From: Geopseudomonas sagittaria
Lineage (GTDB): Bacteria; Pseudomonadota; Gammaproteobacteria; Pseudomonadales; Pseudomonadaceae
Direction of reading: 5' to 3'
Assembly: GCF_900115715.1 (NCBI RefSeq)
Contig: NZ_FOXM01000014.1
Span: forward strand, 1-64,000
DNA: 64,000 bases
In this document: piece after piece, positions 25,448-33,699 of the stretch
Position numbering within the stretch: the stretch's first letter is position 1
Layout of the letters: every line of letters starts with the position of its first letter
The notes under the pieces: generated by a model
Seen by the model: only the letters and a program-made list of their open reading frames with translations
Database searches by the model: none
Told to the model about the DNA's origin: nothing
Position numbers and translations under genes: made by a program

Positions 25448-26413
25448 ATGCACCCACAAGCCATCGCCACCCTGCACGAGCAATTGATCAACGCCCTGAG
25501 TTCCCTGCCCGACGAAACCCGTCGCCTGTTCCACGGCCGCGGCCGGCGCTGGGCGGGGCTCGAGCATGTCACCGCCGACTGGCTGCAGGGCGTGCTGCTG
25601 GTGGCGCTGTTCCGCGAGCCGGGCGAGGCCGAGCTGGCCGCGCTGAAGCAGATGCTGCTGGCGCTGACCGAGTCTCCGGCCTGGCAGGCCAGCCAGGCGC
25701 ACACCCTGCTGCTGCAGCACCGCTACCTGCCGGAGAGCACTACCGAATTCCTCCGCGGCGAGCCCATCGACGAATGGCTGATCAGCGAGAATGGCCTGCG
25801 CTTCAAGCTGGACATCGGCAGGAAGCAGAACAACGGCCTGTTCCTCGACATGCGCTACGGCCGCCGCTGGGTGCAGGAGCAGGCGCAGGGCAAGCGGGTG
25901 CTCAACCTGTTCGCCTACACCTGCGGCTTCTCGGTGGCGGCGCTGGCCGGCGGCGCCGAGCAGGTGGTGAACCTGGACATGGCCAAGGCGGCGCTGAACC
26001 GCGGGCGCGACAATCACCGCCTGAACGGCCAGGATCTCGACCGGGTGAGCTTTCTCGGCCACGACCTGTTCAAGTCGTGGGGCAAGCTGAAGAAGTACGG
26101 CCCCTACGACCTGATCATCATCGACCCGCCGTCTTTCCAGAAGGGCAGCTTTGCGCTGACCAAGGACTACCAGAAGATCCTCCGCCGCCTGCCCGACCTG
26201 CTGACCGCCGACGGCACGGTACTGGCCTGCGTGAACGATCCGGCCATCGGCGTCGACTTCCTGATCGACGGCATGGCCAGCGAGGCGCCCAGCCTGCGCT
26301 TCGCCGAGCGCCTGGAAAACCCGCCCGAGTTCGCCGACATCCACCCCGACAGCGGCCTGAAGGCCCTGGTGTTCATCCAGAACAGTCCCAGCGCCGCCGC
26401 TCACCCCGCGTAA
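25448..26413 (+). CDS. Class I SAM-dependent methyltransferase (RlmI/RlmK-like)
   Basis: A 321-residue methyltransferase. SAM-binding motif I is NLFAYTCGFSVAALAGGA (about residues 157-174), followed by VVNLDMAKAAL and the catalytic-site strand LIIIDPPSFQ. These resemble the RlmI and RlmK domains that modify 23S rRNA. An N-terminal region with YLPESTTEFLRG precedes the domain, but no clear PUA domain is seen. The exact RNA target cannot be given. ATG 25448 gives MHPQAIATL. Confidence 0.8.
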   Translation: MHPQAIATLHEQLINALSSLPDETRRLFHGRGRRWAGLEHVTADWLQGVLLVALFREPGEAELAALKQMLLALTESPAWQASQAHTLLLQHRYLPESTTEFLRGEPIDEWLISENGLRFKLDIGRKQNNGLFLDMRYGRRWVQEQAQGKRVLNLFAYTCGFSVAALAGGAEQVVNLDMAKAALNRGRDNHRLNGQDLDRVSFLGHDLFKSWGKLKKYGPYDLIIIDPPSFQKGSFALTKDYQKILRRLPDLLTADGTVLACVNDPAIGVDFLIDGMASEAPSLRFAERLENPPEFADIHPDSGLKALVFIQNSPSAAAHPA

Positions 26414-26487
26414 ACGACCCGGGAGCGCGCGCCCACAGGCCCGCGCTGCTCGCTCCCGGTGCAGTACAGCCAACAGGTTTTTCGCTC

Positions 26488-27246
26488 ATGAACAAGGCAA
26501 CGCAACCCCGCTGGACGTCCGGCCGAGTCCGCGACGGCATCGAGGAGATCCACATCCGCAAGTGGAACTTCTTCATCGACTACGTGCAGGAAACCTTCTC
26601 GCCCGGCTGCGGCTGGATCTATCGCGGCCATCGCAAGGACTACTACAAGCTCGAGTCGACCATCGACCGGCGGATCGCCGACAAGTCGAAGACCGCCAAG
26701 CTGCGCCAGGAGCAGCTCAATCGCTTCAAGATGGCCATCCGCGGCAAGCGGGGCGCCAATCCGCCGCAGTACGACGAGCCGCTGGAGTGGTGGGCACTGG
26801 GCCAGCACTTCGAGCTGCTGACGCCGCTGGTCGACTGGACCCACTCGCCCTACACCGCGGCGTTCTTCGCCTTCGCCAACACCGACAAGGACGACACCCG
26901 CAAGCGCATCATCGTGTCGCTGAACAAGCACGAGGTCGAAGGGCGGCCCAATCTGGCCCGGATGGTGCGCTTCTACACGCCGAACTCCGACGAGAATGCG
27001 CGGGTGCTCGGCCAGAACGGGCTGTTCTCCTATTCGGAGACCGGCGAGGAGCTGGAAGCGCTGATCGCCAGCGAGTTTGCCGGCTCCAACCAGGCGATCA
27101 TCCGCAAGATCCACCTGCCCAACGCGGAAAGGATCGACGTGCTGCGCGGCCTCGAGCAGATGAACATCAACCACCTGACGCTGTTCCCCGATCTCAGTGG
27201 CGCGAGCAACTACGCCAACATGCAGTTCGAGCTTTACTCCAGATAG
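26488..27246 (+). CDS. FRG-domain protein
   Basis: A 252-residue protein. The FRG signature is complete: WIYRGH at 43-48, then GQHFELLTPLVDWTHSPYTA with H107, D116, S120 and A124, followed by aliphatic strand FFAFAN. FRG domains occur in phage-defence and toxin contexts and have been suggested to be related to ADP-ribosyl-transfer or nucleic-acid-processing folds. No activity can be assigned here. It lies 74 bp after a methyltransferase gene and 74 bp before a FUSC-family gene, on the same strand. Base composition is similar to neighbours. Confidence 0.8.
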   Translation: MNKATQPRWTSGRVRDGIEEIHIRKWNFFIDYVQETFSPGCGWIYRGHRKDYYKLESTIDRRIADKSKTAKLRQEQLNRFKMAIRGKRGANPPQYDEPLEWWALGQHFELLTPLVDWTHSPYTAAFFAFANTDKDDTRKRIIVSLNKHEVEGRPNLARMVRFYTPNSDENARVLGQNGLFSYSETGEELEALIASEFAGSNQAIIRKIHLPNAERIDVLRGLEQMNINHLTLFPDLSGASNYANMQFELYSR

Positions 27247-27320
27247 CCTGCGCCGCGCGTGCACCGGCAAGCGCTGGGCTGAGCAGGATGCGGTGGCGCG
27301 GTTCAGGAAGGAGAGGCGTG

Positions 27321-28409
27321 ATGCACGGCAAATGGGCTGAACTGCAACGACTGCTGCAGGCGCAGTGGCGCCAGCTGCTGACCATCAACCCCAGCGACCG
27401 GCCCTGGCAGAAGCCCTTCGCCGCGGCGCTGGCCAGTGGTCTGCCGCTGCTGATCGGCGCGCTGCTGGACCGGATGGATTTCGGGCTGGTTTCCGCGCTG
27501 GGCGGGCTGGTGTTTCTCTACACACCGCGCACGCCGCTGTACCACCGCATGCTGACGGTGATGGCCAGCGCCTTCGCGATGATCGCCTGCTACACGCTGG
27601 GCCTGATGAGCCACTTCCTGCCGCTGTTGATGATGCCGACGCTGGTGTTCGTCACCATCCTGGTGACCATGGCCTGCCGCTTCTACGGTCTGGGGGTGCC
27701 CGGCAGCCTGTTCTTCGTCATGGCCGCGTCGATCGGCGCCTACACGCCGCTGGAATGGGAGCAGGTGCCGCAGATGGTCGGCCTGCTCGCCATGGGGGCC
27801 CTGCTGGCCTGCCTGATCGCCTTCTTCTACAGCGCCCACATCCTGCGCCAGCGCGAGCCGGATCCTGTACCGCCGCTGCCGGTGCCGACCTTCGACTTCG
27901 TGGTGTTCGACTCGGTGCTGATCGGCGTGTTCGTCGGCCTGGCGCTGGCCCTCGCCCAAGCCCTGCAGCTGGAGAAGGCCTACTGGGTGCCGGTCAGCTG
28001 CCTGGCGGTGATCCAGGGCGCCTCGCTGCAGGCGGTGTGGAACCGGCAGCTGCACCGTCTGCTCGGCACCGGCATCGGCCTGCTGCTGGCCTGGGGGCTG
28101 CTCCTGCTGCCGCTCGACCGCTGGAGCATCACCCTGGCGATGATGCTGCTGGCCTTCGTGGTCGAGACGGCGGTGGTGCGCCACTACGGTTTCGCCGTCA
28201 TCTTCATCACGCCGATGACCATCCTGCTCGCCGAGGCCGCCACCCTCGGCCAGGGGCCGGTCGCCGCGCTGATCGAGGCGCGCTTCTACGACACCGTGCT
28301 GGGTTGTCTGGTCGGCCTGGCCGGCGGCATCTGCATCCACAACGCGCGCTTTCGCGCCGTGGTGGGGCGGCAGATGCGCCGGCTGGTGCCGGCGCGCTTC
28401 GGCGGCTGA
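27321..28409 (+). CDS. FUSC-family inner-membrane protein
   Basis: A 362-residue protein with about ten predicted transmembrane segments in two groups: residues 33-150 and 187-340. The first group, beginning KPFAAALASGLPLLIG, resembles the FUSC/aromatic-acid-exporter membrane domain (YccS/AaeB-like). It lacks their long cytosolic regions. AAGGAGAGG precedes ATG 27321. It may be an efflux component; the substrate is unknown. Confidence 0.78.
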   Translation: MHGKWAELQRLLQAQWRQLLTINPSDRPWQKPFAAALASGLPLLIGALLDRMDFGLVSALGGLVFLYTPRTPLYHRMLTVMASAFAMIACYTLGLMSHFLPLLMMPTLVFVTILVTMACRFYGLGVPGSLFFVMAASIGAYTPLEWEQVPQMVGLLAMGALLACLIAFFYSAHILRQREPDPVPPLPVPTFDFVVFDSVLIGVFVGLALALAQALQLEKAYWVPVSCLAVIQGASLQAVWNRQLHRLLGTGIGLLLAWGLLLLPLDRWSITLAMMLLAFVVETAVVRHYGFAVIFITPMTILLAEAATLGQGPVAALIEARFYDTVLGCLVGLAGGICIHNARFRAVVGRQMRRLVPARFGG

Positions 28410-28417
28410 GGCGCCTG

Positions 28418-29290
28418 TCAGGCGGGGCTGGGAGCGCTCCAGCGCCGCCGTCCCAGCCGGCACAGCCACAGCGAGGCGAGGATCACCGCGCCGCCGGCGG
28501 CCAGGCGCGGCAGGTCGGCGTCGCGGTTCCAGATCAGCAGGTTGACCACCAGGCCGGCCGGCACGTGCAGCTCGTTGAGCACCGCCAGGGTGCCGGCATT
28601 CACCCGCGTGCTGCCCTTGACCCACCAGAACATGCCCAGCGCGGTGGCGAACAGGCCCATCCACAGCAGCACGCCCCACTGCACGGCGGTGTGCGGCAGC
28701 TTGGCCGGGTTGCCGAACAGCAGGAAGGAGGGCAGGGCGAGGACCAGTGCACCGAGGAAGAAGTGGCCGAAGTAGCGATGCAGCGGCTGCTCGACCGGAT
28801 AGCGCGCCAGCAGCTGGCGGCACAGCACCTGGCCGGCGGCGAAGGTGGCGTTGGCGACCTGCAGGAGCAGGAAGCCGAGCAGGTAGTCGCCCTCCAGCGG
28901 CTTGAAGCGGATGATCGCCCCGCCGCCCACCGCCACCACGGCGGCGACCAGCGCCCAGGGGTTGAAGCGCCGCGCCAGGGCGTCGTCGAGCAGGGTCACG
29001 TAGATCGGCGTGAGCACGGTGAACAGCAGCACCTCGGGCACCGTCAGCACGGTGAAGCTGCGGTACAGGCACAGGTAGGTGACGCCGAACTGCAGCGCGC
29101 CGGCCAGCCAGAAGCCGGCCACCAGCCGCCCCGGCAGGCCGCGCCAGACGGTGAGCGGCAGGAACACCAGGGCGGCGATCACCACCCGCGCCAGCACGGC
29201 GAAGTCGCTGTCCACCTGGCCGGCCAGGTACTCGCCGATCAGGCTGAAGGAGAAGGCCCAGAGCAGGGTGACGGTGAGCAGGTAGGGCAT
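28418..29290 (-). CDS. EamA/DMT-superfamily transporter
   Basis: A 290-residue protein with ten hydrophobic helices arranged as two EamA repeats, of the carboxylate/amino-acid/amine transporter type. Motifs such as EVLLFTVLTPIYVTLLDD and the second-repeat FATALGMFWWVKG support this. It is convergent with the FUSC-family gene 8 bp away. The substrate, likely a metabolite for efflux, cannot be read from sequence. ATG 29290 gives MPYLLTVTLLWAFSF, typical of the family. Confidence 0.87.
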   Translation of the reverse strand: MPYLLTVTLLWAFSFSLIGEYLAGQVDSDFAVLARVVIAALVFLPLTVWRGLPGRLVAGFWLAGALQFGVTYLCLYRSFTVLTVPEVLLFTVLTPIYVTLLDDALARRFNPWALVAAVVAVGGGAIIRFKPLEGDYLLGFLLLQVANATFAAGQVLCRQLLARYPVEQPLHRYFGHFFLGALVLALPSFLLFGNPAKLPHTAVQWGVLLWMGLFATALGMFWWVKGSTRVNAGTLAVLNELHVPAGLVVNLLIWNRDADLPRLAAGGAVILASLWLCRLGRRRWSAPSPA

Positions 29291-29430
29291 GGCTGGCGTG
29301 GCTCGCGACGGACGGGGCGCGGATCATAGGCCGCGGCGGCGGGGAACGTCGAGGCGCCGCCGGCCGCCGAGGCGCCGCCGGCCGCGGGACGCACTGAGGA
29401 CGGAGACCCGCGCAGCGTGCGTCGCTGGCC

Positions 29431-30225
29431 TCAGTCCGCCGTATGCCGCAGCAGCTTGAGGCAGGTCTTCGAAGCGGCCAGCTCCACCGCGCGCAGGTCG
29501 TCGAAGTTGCGCAGCTGCGGGTCGGCGCCGGCGGCGAGCAGCAGTTCGAGCAGCTGCGGGCGGTCGCTGGAGGCGGTGTACATCAGCGCGGTGGAGCCGG
29601 CGTCGTTGCGGTTGTCCAGCTCGATGCCGGCCTCGATCAGGTCCTGCACCAGGCCGGCGTCGCGCGACACGCAGCCCAGCCACAGGGCGGTGTTGCCGTC
29701 GTCGTTGCGCGCGTGCAGGTCGACGCCGAGGGCCAGCAGTTCCTCGACGATCGCCCGATCGCCCTGCAGCGCGGCGCGCATCAGCGGGGTCAGGCCGTGC
29801 CGGCCGCGGGCGTTCAGGTCGCCGGCCGGGTACTCCCAGTCGGCGAGGAAGGCGGCGAGGATGGGGCTGAGCGCATCGCTCGGCGCCTCCTCGGCGGCGG
29901 GCGCGGCCAGGGCGTTGGCCAGCGGCCGGAAGCCGCCGTCGACGCTGTAGACGCGGGCGAAGCGGAAGTCGCTGAACATCTGCGCGAAGGTCTTGCTGGC
30001 GTTGCCGTGGTAGCAGTAGACCAGCACCGGCGCCTCCCTAGGCAGGCGGCCGAGCCACAGCGGCACGCGCTCCTCGCTGAGGTGCATGGCGCCTTCGAGG
30101 TGCTCCTGCTGGTAGCTCTGCAGGTCGCGCACGTCGAACAGGCGGATCTCCGGCTCGCTGCGGATCAGCGCCGCGGCTTCGTCGGCAGCGAGGCATTGGA
30201 AGGGCACGCGTTCGGCGCTGGTCAT
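29431..30225 (-). CDS. Rhodanese-ankyrin fusion protein
   Basis: A 264-residue protein. Residues about 10-105 are a rhodanese domain with active-site C71 in VLVYCYHGNAS and the CDC25-like FDVRDLQSYQQEHLEGA loop. Residues about 130-260 are ankyrin repeats (HGLTPLMRAALQGDRAIVEE and following). It should carry sulfane sulfur on C71 and bind a partner through the repeats. The upstream SagB-like gene ends 20 nt earlier on the same strand, so the two form an operon. GGAGA precedes ATG 30225. Confidence 0.88.
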   Translation of the reverse strand: MTSAERVPFQCLAADEAAALIRSEPEIRLFDVRDLQSYQQEHLEGAMHLSEERVPLWLGRLPREAPVLVYCYHGNASKTFAQMFSDFRFARVYSVDGGFRPLANALAAPAAEEAPSDALSPILAAFLADWEYPAGDLNARGRHGLTPLMRAALQGDRAIVEELLALGVDLHARNDDGNTALWLGCVSRDAGLVQDLIEAGIELDNRNDAGSTALMYTASSDRPQLLELLLAAGADPQLRNFDDLRAVELAASKTCLKLLRHTAD

Positions 30226-30245
30226 GGGAAATCTCCGCAGGAAAG

Positions 30246-31901
30246 TCAGTCGGCGTAGGCCGGCGCGGTTTCGATGCGCGCATCGTCCAGCGCCCGGCCG
30301 ACGGTGAAGTGGTAGAGGCTCTGCCAGGCCGTGCCGGACAGGCCGAGCAGTTCGTGCACCGGGTCGTCGAAGAAGCAGCCGATGCCGGTGCCGCGCAGGC
30401 CGTGGACCTCGGCTTCCAGGTAGAGCGCCTGGCCGATCAGCCCGCACTCGCGCTGCAGCGCGCGATAGGCGGCCGGGCCGGCGGCCAGCGCGGCGTCGAA
30501 CTCGCAGAGCATGCCGACGGCGAAGCAGGCGCTGGACGCCAGCTCCTGGTGGCAGTGCAGGGCGCGGGCGGTGCGCGCCAGGGCGAGCGGCTCCAGCGCG
30601 CTGAGCTGCAGCAGCGATTCGATACCGGGGATCGGCCAGAGACGGAAGCGCTCGGCCAGCAGCGGGCGCAGGGCGGCCAGCTGCGCCTCGCTGCGCGGCA
30701 GCAGGTAGAGGCCGGGCACCAGGCCCTCGACGTGGGAAACGAACAGCAGCAGCGCCGCGCGCGGGTTGCCGGCGAACACGTCCCAGGGCGCGCCGGCGGC
30801 GGGCTGCAGGCGGGCGAGCAGGGCGGTGAACTGGGCGAGCGGTATGTGGTGCCGGTGGTCGAAGCGCTGGGCGCTGCGCCGGCCAAGGATGAGCGGCTGC
30901 AGCGGCTGGGCGGCTTCGCCCGGCGCGCGCGGGAGGGGCGGCGCCAGCGCGGTGGCGGGCGGCACCGCGCCATCCTCGCTGCGGCTGGCGACAGCGACTG
31001 CGCCGATCAGCGGCCAGCTGCACAGCGGCTGGCGGTCGATGGGCGAGGCGACGCCGTGCCACTGCGCGCTGGCGGCCAGCGCCTGCAACTCGGCGACCGC
31101 CAACGGCGCCGGCGGCGCGCCGCTCAGGCCGACGGCGAGGAGGATCTCGGCTTCCTCCACTTCGCTTTCGGCGCGCTTGCCGGCGGAAAACTCGCTCAAC
31201 CGGTCGCTGCCGGCGAGCAGAGCCAGCGTGGCGCTGCCAACCTGGCTCTGCTCGGTGAGCGCCCAGCCCAGCGCGGCGGCGGCGTAGCGCAGGGCGCCGG
31301 CGGCGTGGCCGCTATCGAGCTGGCAGTAGCGGAAGGCGCGCTCGCCGTACTTCCAGGCCTCGCGCCACATCACCGAGGTGAGCAGCACGGCGAGGCGCGG
31401 GCCGCCGCCAGTGGTCGCGTGGCTAGCGCGCAGCTCCAGCGCGTGGCTTTCCGGGCGGTAGTGGTAGAGGCCGTCGGCCAGGCCGGCGATGCCGCCGACC
31501 AGCAGGTAGGCCTCGCTGGGGTGCAGGTTGCCGCTGGAGGGGTTGGCGCGCACCGCCCAGCGGTCCGGGCCGTAGCGCTTCCAGGCGCTGAGGCCGAGCG
31601 ACAGCTGCAGCAGAGCGCCGATGCTGGCCAGGTCCGCCGGCTGCGGCGGCTGGGGTTCGTCCAGCGCGGCGAACGGGCGTTGCAGCGCCGCGTGCAGGGC
31701 GCTGCCGGGCGCCAGCGCGGCCAGGCGCGGCAGGGCGATCTGCGCGGCACCGTCGAAATGGCGGAACGGCGCCGGCTGCGCATCCCAGTCGAGGGTGCCC
31801 GGGCCGTGGGCGTAGGCGCTGAAGCGGTGCTTGGTGCGCTGGTGATAGTCGCGCACCACGGCGAGGGCAGCTGCGGGGTCGGGCAGGGTCTGGGTCGACA
31901 T
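30246..31901 (-). CDS. SagB/ThcOx-type nitroreductase-fold oxidoreductase
   Basis: A 551-residue protein containing two nitroreductase-like halves. The first has KHRFSAYAHGPG and RANPSSGNLHPSEAYLLV (FMN-binding Arg and Ser), and the second starts LILGRRSAQRFDHRHHIPL near residue 335. SagB/ThcOx enzymes oxidise azolines in peptide natural products, but no precursor peptide, cyclodehydratase or docking protein is next to this gene. A role in such a pathway is therefore unlikely. ATG 31901 follows AGGAG by 11 nt. It forms an operon with the rhodanese-ankyrin gene. Confidence 0.82.
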   Translation of the reverse strand: MSTQTLPDPAAALAVVRDYHQRTKHRFSAYAHGPGTLDWDAQPAPFRHFDGAAQIALPRLAALAPGSALHAALQRPFAALDEPQPPQPADLASIGALLQLSLGLSAWKRYGPDRWAVRANPSSGNLHPSEAYLLVGGIAGLADGLYHYRPESHALELRASHATTGGGPRLAVLLTSVMWREAWKYGERAFRYCQLDSGHAAGALRYAAAALGWALTEQSQVGSATLALLAGSDRLSEFSAGKRAESEVEEAEILLAVGLSGAPPAPLAVAELQALAASAQWHGVASPIDRQPLCSWPLIGAVAVASRSEDGAVPPATALAPPLPRAPGEAAQPLQPLILGRRSAQRFDHRHHIPLAQFTALLARLQPAAGAPWDVFAGNPRAALLLFVSHVEGLVPGLYLLPRSEAQLAALRPLLAERFRLWPIPGIESLLQLSALEPLALARTARALHCHQELASSACFAVGMLCEFDAALAAGPAAYRALQRECGLIGQALYLEAEVHGLRGTGIGCFFDDPVHELLGLSGTAWQSLYHFTVGRALDDARIETAPAYAD

Positions 31902-32095
31902 GGGACGGGCACGCTCCTGTAGGCCTGGGGAAGACCTTTGCAAGAGCAATACCAGAATGGCGCCCGGTCTGCAGGCCAGTCGCTACGGGCGGTTGGTCGG
32001 CCAGCCGGCGGGGCGGCCTGTCGGCTTTGCGACATTCGACGGGGGCGACGCCACAGCAGCGTCGCTTCAGCCGGTGGCGCCGCGGCCGAGGCGCG

Positions 32096-32500
32096 TCAGG
32101 CGCCTTCCAGCCAGACCTCGTCGATCCAGTGCCAGACCGAGTCCCAGCTCTGGTCCTCGTCGATCTCGCCGTCCCAGAGCAGCACCTGGCCTTCCGGGTC
32201 GACGGCGTAGTAGCGACCGCGGTCCTCGCACAGCGGCACCAGGTAGCGCGGCAGGCCCTCGTGCCAGGCGCGGGAGGCGACGTCCGGCAGGTAGGTGTGC
32301 GAGTGCGGGTCGCTGGCGGTCACCGGCTCCAGGTGGCCGTAGACCACGTCGCTGGCCTTGAGCAGGTACTCGCGCAGCTCGAAGGGCAGGTGGATGAGGA
32401 TCTGCTCCTGGATTTCCACCAGCATGTCCTCGTCCGGCAGTTCCAGCGGCACCGGCACCGGCTCGTTCAGCTCGCGCAGTCGGTCGATCACTTCTTCCAC
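32096..32500 (-). CDS. SMI1/KNR4-family protein
   Basis: A 134-residue protein with the SUKH/SMI1-KNR4 pattern: LRELNEPVPVPLELPDED, LPFELREYLLKASD and the C-terminal SVWHWIDEVWLEG. Start chosen at GTG 32500 (VEEVIDRL) because AAGAGGG lies 9 nt upstream, ahead of an in-frame ATG at 32536. Some SUKH proteins are immunity proteins, but here no toxin is adjacent. The gene sits in the conserved block with Tim44 and uvrD, so a housekeeping role is more likely. Confidence 0.82.
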   Translation of the reverse strand: MEEVIDRLRELNEPVPVPLELPDEDMLVEIQEQILIHLPFELREYLLKASDVVYGHLEPVTASDPHSHTYLPDVASRAWHEGLPRYLVPLCEDRGRYYAVDPEGQVLLWDGEIDEDQSWDSVWHWIDEVWLEGA

Positions 32501-32651
32501 GGCAACAGCCCTCTTGATGGGTAATGGGAACGGCAAAGCGGGGTGCTTTATAGCCTAACCGCGCGCCACTCGCGAATGGCCGGAACGACAAGACCCGGGC
32601 CAGGCCCGGGTCTTGTCGTGATTGCCGATGGTTTGGGTCGTGCGCTGCGGA

Positions 32652-33542
32652 TCAGCCGTTCTGGCGGATGCCGGCGACCAGCCACGGCTGGTTGTCGCCG
32701 TCGGCACGCTCCATGCGCCAGCTTTCGCTGAAGGCTTCGCCCTGGTCGAAACGCGAGGTCTTGGCCACGCCGTCGAAGGTCAGGGTGGCGATGGTCTTGC
32801 CGCCCTGCTGCTCGATGCCGTCCAGGTTGACCTGCAGGTTGTCGACGTAGGTGGACTGGAAGCCGTCGCCCAGGCTGGCGCGCTCTTGCTTGAGGAACTC
32901 GAGCATCTGCGGGGTGACGAACTCGGCGATCTTGTCCATCTCCGCGGCGTCCCAGTGCTGCTGCAGGTTGAGGAAGTGCTCGCGGGCCACGCCGACGAAG
33001 CGCTGCTCGTCGAACCAGGCCGGGGCGTTGAAGGTGCGCGCCGGCTGCGCGGCACCGCCACCGAACACGGTATTGGCGGCCGGGGCCGGGGCAGCGTGCT
33101 GCGGCTGGGCCTGGTAGGCCTGGGTGTTGCCCATGCCGGCGTAGGCCGGGGTGGCACCCTGGGCCTGCAGCTTGCGGCGGGCGAAGGCACGGAAGGCCAT
33201 GAAGGCGAGCAGGGCCAGGCCGCCGAACATCAGGAAGTCGAAGATCTGCAGGCCGTCGAAGCCGTCGCCCATGAACATGGAGGCGAGCAGGCCGCCGGCA
33301 GCGATGCCGGCCAGCGGACCGAGCCAGCGCGAGGCGCCGCTGGCCGGCTTGGCGGCCGCGGCGGCACCGGCGGTCGGCGCGGTGGCAGTCGGCGCCGCCG
33401 GCTGGGTCTGGCGCTGCTGGGTCTGGTGCGTCGGCGTGGAGCCGAACGACTTGCCGCCGCCGAAGCGCTTGGCGGCGAAGGCATCAATGCTGAGAGTCAG
33501 GCTGAGGCACAGGGCCATGGCCAGGCTGAGAAATCGTTGCAT
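32652..33542 (-). CDS. Tim44-like domain membrane protein
   Basis: A 296-residue protein. It has an N-terminal signal sequence (MQRFLSLAMALCLSLTLSI), a Gly/Ser then Ala/Pro/Gln-rich linker with QTQQRQTQPAAP, and a transmembrane segment at about 95-125 (FDFLMFGGLALLAFMAF). A C-terminal Tim44-like domain follows (about 165-290). Bacterial Tim44 proteins are envelope proteins of unclear role. ATG 33542 has a weak ribosome-binding site but defines the signal peptide. The neighbourhood with uvrD is recalled as conserved in Pseudomonas. Confidence 0.88.
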   Translation of the reverse strand: MQRFLSLAMALCLSLTLSIDAFAAKRFGGGKSFGSTPTHQTQQRQTQPAAPTATAPTAGAAAAAKPASGASRWLGPLAGIAAGGLLASMFMGDGFDGLQIFDFLMFGGLALLAFMAFRAFARRKLQAQGATPAYAGMGNTQAYQAQPQHAAPAPAANTVFGGGAAQPARTFNAPAWFDEQRFVGVAREHFLNLQQHWDAAEMDKIAEFVTPQMLEFLKQERASLGDGFQSTYVDNLQVNLDGIEQQGGKTIATLTFDGVAKTSRFDQGEAFSESWRMERADGDNQPWLVAGIRQNG

Positions 33543-33642
33543 GTGAGAAGGCTCTCGGTTGTGAAATTCACGCAGGCCATCTTTGCCCAGTGGCGGGCAG
33601 GCGACCAGTTGCAGATTGTTTCGGGCTGTTGCACGGGCAGCC

Positions 33643-33690
33643 CTTGCCCCCCTCCTCACCCCAACCCTCTCCCCGAGGGGAGAGAGAGGG
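33643..33690. repeat. Pyrimidine/purine hairpin repeat (CCCTCTCCCC...GGGGAGAG)
   Basis: CTCACCCCAACCCTCTCCCC is followed by GAGGGGAGAGAGAGGG, a hairpin. A related hairpin, CCCTCTCCTCTC with GGGAGAGGGG, occurs at about 56399-56416. These belong to a dispersed intergenic repeat type seen in many proteobacteria. Confidence 0.5.
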
Positions 33691-33699
33691 ACAGCAGGC

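Noticed and set aside
30246-31901. Azole-peptide (microcin-like) biosynthetic cluster around the SagB-like gene
   Set aside because: No short precursor gene with a Cys/Ser/Thr-rich core, no SagC/SagD-like gene nearby.
32096-32500. SMI1/KNR4 protein as an immunity protein of a contact-dependent toxin
   Set aside because: No polymorphic toxin, Rhs or CDI gene is nearby, and the gene sits in a conserved housekeeping block.
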